This document shows positions 6,958 to 11,746 of a stretch of DNA of 11,746 bases, in pieces. A program made the position numbers and the translations under genes. The stretch's first letter is position 1. Each line of letters opens with the position of its first letter. The DNA is from CAYNNP01 sp964398215. Its GTDB lineage: Bacteria; Planctomycetota; Planctomycetia; Pirellulales; Pirellulaceae. The stretch covers positions 1 to 11,746 of the forward strand of contig CAYNNP010000214.1 of NCBI GenBank assembly GCA_964398215.1, written 5' to 3'. The notes beneath the pieces were generated by a model. The model worked only from the letters and a program-made list of their open reading frames with translations. It had not been told where the DNA came from and did no database searches.

Positions 6958-7461
6958 TTACTTTTTGCCAAGGGCGCGCTGTGAAGCGAAAAACTCCGTC
7001 AGGATATTGCCGCACGGCTCGGCCATCACGCCGCTGGTAATTTCGCAGCTGTGATTCAACCGCTTGTCACTCAGCACCTGATACATACTGACAACAGCAC
7101 CACCTTTCGGTTCAGCGGCGCCAAAAACGATCCTTGGAATCCTGGCCTGCAAAATTGCACCCGCACACATCAAACACGGTTCGAGGGTGATGTACATCAC
7201 CGTGCCCTGCAATCGCCAGTCGCCAACGGCGGCGGCAGCTTGCGTGATCGAGAGCATTTCAGCGTGCGCCGTTGGGTCTTTCAAGGCAATGCATTGATTG
7301 CCCGACTCAGCAATCGCCATTCCATCTTTAACCACGACAGCACCAACGGGCACCTCATTGCGCGTCGCGGCTTGGCTAGCCTGCTCAAAGGCGCGTCCCA
7401 TCCAATGCAGATCGAAATCGAAGGCAGGTTCTGGCGATTTCTCATCATTCCCTAAAATCAT
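6958..7461 (-). CDS. tadA: tRNA-specific adenosine deaminase (A34 to I34)
   Basis: 167 residues, the normal length for TadA. The zinc-dependent deaminase signature is complete: HAE at 66-68 (H66 zinc ligand, E68 proton shuttle) and PCLMC at 95-99 (C96 and C99 zinc ligands). The His-Cys-Cys spacing of 30 and 33 residues equals that of the E. coli enzyme (57, 87, 90). The N-terminal part NEVPVGAVVVKDG at 35-47 is the usual substrate-side strand, and HSCEITSGVMAEPCGNILTEFF at 137-158 is the family's C-terminal helix region. The enzyme converts adenosine 34 to inosine in the anticodon of tRNA-Arg(ACG), allowing it to read CGN codons; it is normally essential. The ATG at 7461 lies inside the end of the DUF1080-like gene (ATGA overlap, 4 nt), so translation is probably coupled. 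There is no sign of damage. Confidence 0.96.
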   Translation of the reverse strand: MILGNDEKSPEPAFDFDLHWMGRAFEQASQAATRNEVPVGAVVVKDGMAIAESGNQCIALKDPTAHAEMLSITQAAAAVGDWRLQGTVMYITLEPCLMCAGAILQARIPRIVFGAAEPKGGAVVSMYQVLSDKRLNHSCEITSGVMAEPCGNILTEFFASQRALGKK

Positions 7462-8261
7462 TTTTCGGTCGTGCTCTTCGCTTCGGGTTTGACAGGTGCC
7501 AGTGCTTTCTCGACTTTCTCGCCCTTCTTCTTGGGTGAAAGTTTGATACCCAATTCTTCTTTCGCAAGTTTCCGGATTCTGACGCTACGGATCTCAGACT
7601 TGCACTGATAGTTTGCCAAGCCAAACGGTGTGCAAAGATCCATTTCGTAACGAATGTCAAACTTGTGTCCTTTGCGTTCATGCTCGAAAAGCAGCTTGTC
7701 GTCCAGCCAAACGGCCAAGCGAGTTTGTTCCACGCGCACTCTGGCGCGGTACCATTTTCCATTCTCAAAGTTCATGAACATCGTGGTGTTGTTGTCGCTT
7801 GCATCTCGGTCATCGATGCTGCTGATTCCAAAGACACCACCGCCCCATCCTCCCATCACAAGACTTGCATGCGACTTTGCGATGGGAAAAGTAACGGCAC
7901 AAAAGAAATCGAATCCTTCCGTTCGTCGGCCTTCAACTTCAAACTCATAGTTGTCTGTTGGGATTGCGTTTTTCTCTTTGCCAGTCCAGAAAACTCCTGT
8001 GATAGGATCACCGTAACCAAGTTTGATCAGCTTGTCGGTGATCTTGATTTCGCCATCACCGCCGAACTCACAGTTCTTCCAGTGCCCGGTTAGGTTGGTC
8101 CATTTTTTGCCATCATTTTTCTTGACTGGCGGCATTTCTTTTTCGTTTTGCTTGCCTTTTTCACCTGCTGGCTCGTCGGCATTTGCAAGCGTTCCGAGTA
8201 GGGCGATCAAAGAAGCTGTGAATATCGCGAAGAATAGTTGGCCTGATGGATTTCGTTTCAC
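7458..8261 (-). CDS. Secreted DUF1080-like (concanavalin-type fold) protein
   Basis: 267 residues starting with GTG at 8261. This start is supported by a GAGGTAA Shine-Dalgarno (8267-8273 on the + strand) eight bases upstream and by the signal peptide that follows (hydrophobic 9-24, cleavage after about 28, ANA/DEP). After a lysine/glutamate-rich linker (30-53) comes a single beta-sandwich-like domain at about 55-232: NLTGHWKNCEFGGDGEIKI at 56-74 resembles the opening of DUF1080/3-keto-disaccharide hydrolase domains, and YRARVRVEQTRLAVWLDDKLL at 171-191 is the conserved 'YRVRVEV..DRIRVYLDG' strand pair of that family. The C terminus (about 233-267) is a charged, low-complexity tail. DUF1080 domains are abundant in planctomycetes; some act on 3-keto-glycosides, many are uncharacterised, and I cannot assign a substrate. 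Oddly it shares an ATGA overlap with tadA. Confidence 0.85.
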   Translation of the reverse strand: MKRNPSGQLFFAIFTASLIALLGTLANADEPAGEKGKQNEKEMPPVKKNDGKKWTNLTGHWKNCEFGGDGEIKITDKLIKLGYGDPITGVFWTGKEKNAIPTDNYEFEVEGRRTEGFDFFCAVTFPIAKSHASLVMGGWGGGVFGISSIDDRDASDNNTTMFMNFENGKWYRARVRVEQTRLAVWLDDKLLFEHERKGHKFDIRYEMDLCTPFGLANYQCKSEIRSVRIRKLAKEELGIKLSPKKKGEKVEKALAPVKPEAKSTTEK

Positions 8262-8302
8262 GATGGTTACCTCAGAGGACGGTGGCAGCGAAGGGATTCT
8301 TT

Positions 8303-8330
8303 ATTCTACACATCGCTGGCATCTTTTGAA
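8303..8330 (-). promoter_or_regulatory. Candidate sigma-70-type promoter for the DUF1080-like gene and tadA
   Basis: Read on the minus strand, TTCAAA (8325-8330) and TAGAAT (8303-8308) are separated by 16 bases. They match TTGACA at four and TATAAT at five of six positions. A transcript starting near 8296 would have a leader of about 35 bases before the GAGGTAA ribosome site and the GTG start at 8261. The -35 side touches the outer edge of the long palindrome at 8334. Planctomycete promoter consensus is not well known to me, hence moderate confidence. Confidence 0.4.
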
Positions 8331-8333
8331 GTT

Positions 8334-8419
8334 GCGCTTTTCTGGTAACCCGAAGCGTTAGCGAGGGACAATCCAAATTGACTCGGTCCCTCGCTCACGC
8401 TTCGGGTTACCAAAAAGCG
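8334..8419. repeat. Long interspersed palindrome (planctomycete-type, core AACCCGAAGCG)
   Basis: Arms 8343-8369 and 8386-8412 are reverse complements with one mismatch in 27 (GCGTTAGCG on the left against GCGTGAGCG), around a 16-base loop. The pairing continues outward as GCGCTTTT (8334-8341) against AAAAGCGC (8412-8419 or so), with a single-base bulge. As RNA or single-stranded DNA this forms one very stable hairpin of about 35 bp. It sits between the divergent DUF1080-like and VanZ-like genes. From memory, sequences of the form AACCCGAAGCGTnAGCGAGGGA recur many times in Rhodopirellula-type genomes, like REP elements; I have not counted them. A shorter degenerate piece is present at 9916-9940 in this window. 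Confidence 0.9.
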
Positions 8420-8465
8420 CGGAGCGATGCTGGTTTCTCGATATTACGCGGATGATGAGACTGCA

Positions 8466-8864
8466 ATGCGACCAGTCACCAAAATAAGGATTTTTGGGGT
8501 TCGGCTTGGTATCGTTGCCCTGGGACTCTACTGGATCCTGATTTTCACCGGCACACACCTGCCCAAAATACCCAACGTCCTGCCCACGGTTAGTGATAAA
8601 GCAAAACACTTTACTGCGTTTTTTGGGCTCGCAATCCTGTTGAGCTATACGACAACTTCGCGAAACTTGCTGCGCCGCTTTTCCTGGATCGCGATCGTCT
8701 GCTTTGTGTATGCCGCTTTGGATGAAATCACACAAACATTCATTCGCGGTCGAACCGCCGACGTGATGGACTTCGTTGCTGATGCAGCTGGCGCCAGCGT
8801 AGCCATTGGATGCTATTTGATCGCGCGAAAGATCTTTCCACGACTCACGCTTCAGCCGTCGTGA
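8466..8864 (+). CDS. VanZ-like family membrane protein
   Basis: 132 residues from ATG 8466, with four hydrophobic segments at about 11-28, 49-62, 70-85 and 103-121. VanZ-like marks: SDKAKHFTAFFGLAILL at 43-59 (the family's DKxxHxxxFxxL motif) and the DE pair at 86-87 followed by TQTFIRGRTADVMDFVADAAGA at 89-110, the conserved 'DExxQxFxxxRxxDxxDxxxNxxG' block with D in place of N. The family includes VanZ of teicoplanin resistance, but most members have no known role, and a resistance function should not be assumed. An upstream in-frame ATG at 8427 would add 13 hydrophilic residues; I prefer 8466 because 8427 lies only 8 bases beyond the arm of the palindrome, the extra residues are not VanZ-like, and the GGAG before it is only two bases away. 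The gene faces hisF, with 40 bp between stops. Confidence 0.85.
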   Translation: MRPVTKIRIFGVRLGIVALGLYWILIFTGTHLPKIPNVLPTVSDKAKHFTAFFGLAILLSYTTTSRNLLRRFSWIAIVCFVYAALDEITQTFIRGRTADVMDFVADAAGASVAIGCYLIARKIFPRLTLQPS

Positions 8865-8904
8865 AACATTGCGCCGACATCATGCAACAGCGAACATCGT
8901 GTGT

Positions 8905-9672
8905 TTAGATTCTGACCGCGATGCCAGCCTCTGCCATCACCTGTTTCGTTTCTGCAATCGTGTACTGACCGAAGTGAAAGATGCTGGCGGCCAGCGCTGC
9001 GTTTGCTTTGCCGTTCAAGATCGCATCGGCCAAGTGTTGCGGACTTCCTGCACCACCACTTGCCACCACCGGAATCGAAACAGCCTCGCTGACAGCCGAT
9101 GTGATTTCGATGTCGTATCCATCTCGGGTTCCGTCGGCATCCATGCTGGTCAAAACGATCTCGCCGGCGCCTAGTTTTTCAACTTCCTTTGCCCATTCGA
9201 CAGCTTGCAAGCCAGTTGGTTTGCGGCCCCCATTGATATGGACTTCCCAGAATTCTTCGCCGTTTTTTTGGACCCGCTTGGGGTCAATGTTGACGACGAT
9301 ACATTGGCTGCCAAATCGATCGGCTGCTTGCCGGACAAATTCTGGGTCCGTGCAAGCTGACGAGTTGATCGATACTTTATCGCAGCCCGCTGACAGTAGC
9401 GATCTCACGTCCTCGATTGTCCGCACTCCGCCGCCCACTGTGAGCGGCATGAATACTTGATCGGCAGTACGTCGAACGACATCCAAGATGATATCGCGTT
9501 CTTCGTGGCTGGCTGTGATGTCCAGAAAAACAAGTTCGTCGGCACCTTCGTTCTCGTATCGCTTGGCAACTTGAACTGGATCACCAGCATCTCTCAAATT
9601 GACAAAGTTGGTGCCTTTAACGACTCGTCCTTCATGGACGTCCAAACAAGGAATAACACGCGCGGCGAGCAT
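8905..9672 (-). CDS. hisF: Imidazole glycerol phosphate synthase subunit HisF
   Basis: 255 residues from ATG 9672, a (beta/alpha)8 barrel of normal length. Family motifs: MLAARVIPCLDVHEGRVVKG at the N terminus with catalytic D11; VGGGVR at 79-84; VVNIDPKRV at 126-134 with catalytic D130; SMDADGTRDGYD at 176-187; and ASGGAGS at 204-210, the phosphate-binding loop. With this start D11 and D130 fall exactly at the numbers known from Thermotoga HisF, which decides the start. A longer reading from TTG 9723 adds 17 residues and has a TAAGGAG three bases before it, discussed as a finding. HisF cyclises PRFAR with ammonia supplied by HisH to give IGP and AICAR in histidine biosynthesis. No other his gene is in the window, so the pathway is dispersed here. 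It is divergent from the GntP-type permease and convergent with the VanZ-like gene. Confidence 0.97.
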   Translation of the reverse strand: MLAARVIPCLDVHEGRVVKGTNFVNLRDAGDPVQVAKRYENEGADELVFLDITASHEERDIILDVVRRTADQVFMPLTVGGGVRTIEDVRSLLSAGCDKVSINSSACTDPEFVRQAADRFGSQCIVVNIDPKRVQKNGEEFWEVHINGGRKPTGLQAVEWAKEVEKLGAGEIVLTSMDADGTRDGYDIEITSAVSEAVSIPVVASGGAGSPQHLADAILNGKANAALAASIFHFGQYTIAETKQVMAEAGIAVRI

Positions 9673-9979
9673 ACGGTGGATCTTGGATAGAGGAGCGAGA
9701 TTGGGGCTGCCATCGCTGGGCAAGCACTCCTTAGAACTTAAATCTCCAACGGTGATCGGGCAATGCGCCTTTGCACAGATCGCATCCTCGCTACGCCATA
9801 ACGGTGGATACCGAACCGGTCAAAGATGACAACGCAAAGCCGCATCGCCGCTAGGACGCTAAGAAAGACAACAGCGGATGTGTTAAGTTATTCAGAAATC
9901 GCGTGGAATCTTGGCGCGTTAGCGAGAGACTTTTTGGTAGCCGCCGCGAATCTACCTTTGCGGCAAGGAACAGAGAAGA
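9673..9979. other. Divergent intergenic region between hisF and the GntP-type permease
   Basis: Little can be supported here. It holds the TAAGGAG/TTG alternative start of hisF (9721-9735 region), a degenerate fragment of the long palindrome at 9916-9940, two overlapping short dyads just before the permease (GGTAG 9936-9940 with CTACC 9952-9956; GCCGC 9940-9944 with GCGGC 9960-9964) and an AAGGA ribosome-binding site at 9965-9969, ten bases before the permease ATG. No convincing promoter pair was found on either strand, although two promoters are expected. Confidence 0.5.
9916..9940 (+). repeat. Degenerate partial copy of the 8334-8419 palindrome
   Basis: GCGTTAGCGAGAGAC at 9916-9930 equals 14 of 15 bases of the left arm at 8355-8369, and is followed directly by TTTTTGGTAG, which resembles the outer part of the other arm (CTTTTTGGTAACC read on the minus strand). 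The second arm needed for a hairpin is missing. It therefore looks like a decayed or recombined relic in the leader of the permease gene. A chance match cannot be excluded at this length. Confidence 0.4.
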
Positions 9980-11425
9980 ATGAATATTTGGTGGATCGTC
10001 GGGCTTTCCGTTTGCACCGTGTTGACCGCGATTTTGGTTTTCCGCGTGCATGCATTCTTGACCTTGCTGTTAGCCGGATTGTTGGTGGCGACGTTGACGG
10101 GCCAATCCGCTCTGCAGACTTATGCCAGCCAACAGGTGGACGCAAAAAAGATGACGTCCGCGCAAGCCGAGAGTTTCGTCGCTAAATCGACACCCGCAGG
10201 TCGCTTGGCTGTGGAGTTTGGCGTGACTGCAGGAAAAATCGGGATCTTGATCGCGCTGGCCAGCATCATAGGTCAATGCTTGCTGGAATCTGGAGGTGCT
10301 GCAACGATCGTTGACCGGATGCTGAAGCTAACGGGGCCACGGTTTGCGCCCGAGGCGATGGCGGCCAGTTCGTTTGTGCTGGGGATCCCGGTGTTCTTTG
10401 ACACAGTGTTCTATTTGATGGTGCCGCTTGCGCGCTCGCTGCGCGAGAAAGTTGGCAAGAACTATACGCTATTCATCTTGGCGATACTTGCTGGCGGCTC
10501 GCTCGCCCATTCGCTGATTCCACCCACACCTGGGCCGTTGCTGGTCGCCGAAAAACTGAACATCGAGTTGGGGGTAATGCTAACCGCCGGTTTTGCCATT
10601 TGTATATGCAGTAGTGTGGTAGCATTGGTGGCCGCTCGGATCATCAACCATTTCATTGATGTTCCACTCCGCAGTGTCGAAGGTCCCTCTGAAACGCGGC
10701 AGCTAGCAGGTCAAGCGGACGATGCTGCGAAACCTGATTTGATGTCGGCATTGTTACCAATCGCAATTCCAGTGGTCCTGATCACGGTTGCGTCGGTATT
10801 TAAAATCGCGACGAAACCGGAGGCCGGCGCCCAGCCGGTCGAGCCATCGATTTTATCGAATGTGATCTTGTTCCTTGGTGACAAGAATGTGGCGCTTGGG
10901 ATCGGTGCAATTCTGGCGATGCGGTTGGCGTTGTTCATTCCAAAAGGCAAGCGTGAATCCATCATCACGCGTTCATTGGCGTCGGGCGGCATTATCATTT
11001 TGATTACCGCTGCCGGCGGTGCTTTCGGTGCCATGCTCCGTCAAGCAGGAATTGGTGGCGCGATTGAGAGTCTGACCGGAGACGTTAGGCCGCTGTGGAT
11101 ATTGCCAATCGCGTTCGCTGTGACCGCAACAATCAGAACGTTACAAGGCTCGGCTACGGTAGCGATGATTACGGCGGTAGGAATTTTTCAAGGATTCGCG
11201 GATGCCGGCACGTTACCGTTTCATCCAGTCTATTTAGCAATGGCGATTGGATCGGGCAGCAAACCTGTTTCGTGGATGACTGACAGTGCTTTTTGGGTGA
11301 TCACACGTATGAGCGGCATGACTGAATCCGAAGGCCTGAAAACGCTAGCCCCCATGAGCAGTAGCATGGGTATCGCCGGGCTATTTTTCACATTGTTGTT
11401 CGCGTATCTATTTCCGTGCGTTTAG
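9980..11425 (+). CDS. GntP-family permease (gluconate/sugar-acid type)
   Basis: 481 residues, polytopic, about 12-13 hydrophobic segments. GntP-family motifs: SIIGQCLLESGGA at 95-107; GIPVFFDTVFYLMVPLA at 135-151; HSLIPPTPGP at 177-186, the most typical signature; TLQGSATVAMI at 387-397; and GSGSKPVSWMTDSAFWVI at 424-441. A charged loop at about 232-254 splits the two halves. Length is close to but slightly above the usual 440-450, owing to an extra loop at 45-72 and the central linker. The family imports gluconate and related sugar acids by proton symport across the inner membrane. No kinase, dehydratase or regulator that would fix the substrate lies next to it. ATG 9980 has AAGGA at 9965-9969 and GAGAAG just before it. 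A small hairpin begins on the last base of its stop codon. Confidence 0.95.
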   Translation: MNIWWIVGLSVCTVLTAILVFRVHAFLTLLLAGLLVATLTGQSALQTYASQQVDAKKMTSAQAESFVAKSTPAGRLAVEFGVTAGKIGILIALASIIGQCLLESGGAATIVDRMLKLTGPRFAPEAMAASSFVLGIPVFFDTVFYLMVPLARSLREKVGKNYTLFILAILAGGSLAHSLIPPTPGPLLVAEKLNIELGVMLTAGFAICICSSVVALVAARIINHFIDVPLRSVEGPSETRQLAGQADDAAKPDLMSALLPIAIPVVLITVASVFKIATKPEAGAQPVEPSILSNVILFLGDKNVALGIGAILAMRLALFIPKGKRESIITRSLASGGIIILITAAGGAFGAMLRQAGIGGAIESLTGDVRPLWILPIAFAVTATIRTLQGSATVAMITAVGIFQGFADAGTLPFHPVYLAMAIGSGSKPVSWMTDSAFWVITRMSGMTESEGLKTLAPMSSSMGIAGLFFTLLFAYLFPCV

Positions 11426-11450
11426 CTGAGACGGTTAACTGTTGCTCAGC
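11425..11450 (+). terminator. Short hairpin directly after the permease stop
   Basis: GCTGAG (11425-11430) pairs with CTCAGC (11445-11450) around a 14-base loop; the stem begins on the last G of the TAG stop codon. There is no T tract behind it, so on its own it is a weak terminator. The much larger palindrome 12 bases further on may be the real transcript end. Confidence 0.3.
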
Positions 11451-11462
11451 CGAGTAAGATGC

Positions 11463-11620
11463 GTCGGCCTTTAACGCTGTGATTTTTTTGTTTTGTGAGC
11501 GGCAAGGCGATAGCCGCCGTTTTTGTGGCGTTCGATTTCTACGCAAATTAGCCGACGGCTAACGCCTTGTCGCTCACCAGAAAAGGCATTTCCCAAAAAA
11601 TCACAGCCTCGGAGGCCGAC
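11463..11620. repeat. Large nested palindrome, three paired blocks
   Basis: Three blocks pair in strict nesting. Outer: GTCGGCCT (11463-11470) with AGGCCGAC (11613-11620). Middle: GCTGTGATTTTTT (11476-11488) with AAAAAATCACAGC (11595-11607), perfect over 13 bp. Inner: 11495-11519 with 11553-11577, 22 of 25 pairs, beginning GTGAGCG and containing CAAGGCG and TAGCCG. The loop 11520-11552 has a further GCGT/ACGC pairing. Gaps on the two sides are 5 and 5, then 6 and 17 bases, and so not fully symmetric. The element lies 38 bases after the permease stop. The inner arm resembles another palindromic repeat I recall from planctomycete genomes; the nested outer blocks suggest either a MITE-like unit or one repeat inserted in another. 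No target-site duplication is visible at the ends. Confidence 0.8.
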
Positions 11621-11746
11621 ACAATTTCTGCAGCGGCCACGCAATGGAAGACCGCAAGACTTTTGGCCGCACGAAATCATTCATACTTCGTCGCTTCGAT
11701 TTCGGCAATATAAGGCTGTGCTCGCTCCCGGAGACGCGTGAACCAA
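11621..11746. other. Right-edge region, no gene seen
   Basis: No credible coding start is visible before the window ends. A 7-bp dyad (GCGGCCA 11633-11639, TGGCCGC 11664-11670) with a 24-base loop is present, and TATAAG at 11709-11714 is a -10-like word on the + strand without a good -35. The region could be the leader of a gene that begins outside the window. Confidence 0.35.

Noticed and set aside
7479..7489. CGCTTCGGGTT, identical to the core of the 8334-8419 palindrome, inside the DUF1080-like gene
   Set aside because: Only 11 bases match, the flanks do not, and it encodes an ordinary Val-Lys-Pro-Glu-Ala-Lys tail; chance is sufficient.
8466..8864. Glycopeptide-resistance role for the VanZ-like protein
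   Set aside because: There is no van operon or cell-wall gene nearby, and most VanZ-like proteins have no resistance function.
9673..9809. ACGGTGGAT occurring twice (9673-9681 and 9801-9809)
   Set aside because: A 9-base direct repeat in 130 bp without further similarity around it is within chance expectation.
8905..11425. A histidine or gluconate operon around hisF and the permease
   Set aside because: The two genes are divergent, and no other his gene, gluconate kinase or dehydratase is in the window.

Overview
The window looks like chromosomal DNA of a planctomycete, most likely a Rhodopirellula/Pirellulaceae-type marine lineage. The basis is gene content: a PSCyt/PSD multidomain secreted protein (DUF1587-DUF1595-DUF1592-DUF1588-DUF1585 type, two CxxCH haem motifs) followed at once by a Tat-secreted DUF1552/HXXSHH protein, a secreted DUF1080-like protein, an FG-GAP/VCBS protein, and a long interspersed palindrome with the core AACCCGAAGCG that I recall as common in such genomes. 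No rRNA, tRNA, CRISPR array, transposase, integrase or phage gene was seen.

Layout. 1-218: no gene; two arrays of a 7-nt repeat facing each other as an inverted repeat. 219-1382 (-): secreted FG-GAP repeat protein. 1383-1510: divergent promoter region with a 13-bp palindrome. 1511-5279 (+): two-gene unit, PSCyt/PSD cytochrome-like protein then DUF1552 protein, 4 nt apart. 5280-5509: convergent intergenic space with hairpins. 5510-8261 (-): small acidic orphan protein, ZIP metal transporter, tadA and a DUF1080-like secreted protein, transcribed right to left; the last two overlap by 4 nt and have a candidate promoter at 8303-8330. 8334-8419: long palindromic element. 8466-8864 (+): VanZ-like membrane protein, convergent with hisF (8905-9672, -). 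9673-9979: divergent leader with a degenerate piece of the palindrome. 9980-11425 (+): GntP-family permease. 11426-11746: no gene; a large three-block nested palindrome (11463-11620).

How the genes work together. The clearest functional unit is 1511-5279: both products carry export signals (Sec and Tat) and belong to families that recur as neighbours in planctomycetes; with the divergent, also secreted, FG-GAP protein they may form an extracytoplasmic redox or degradation module, but no substrate can be read from the sequence. The remaining genes are housekeeping or transport (tRNA wobble deamination, histidine biosynthesis, divalent metal uptake, sugar-acid uptake) and show no common pathway.

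The least ordinary material is in the spacers: the mirrored 7-nt arrays, the 8334-8419 palindrome and the nested 11463-11620 palindrome look like non-autonomous repeat families. I do not see a convincing new multigene system.
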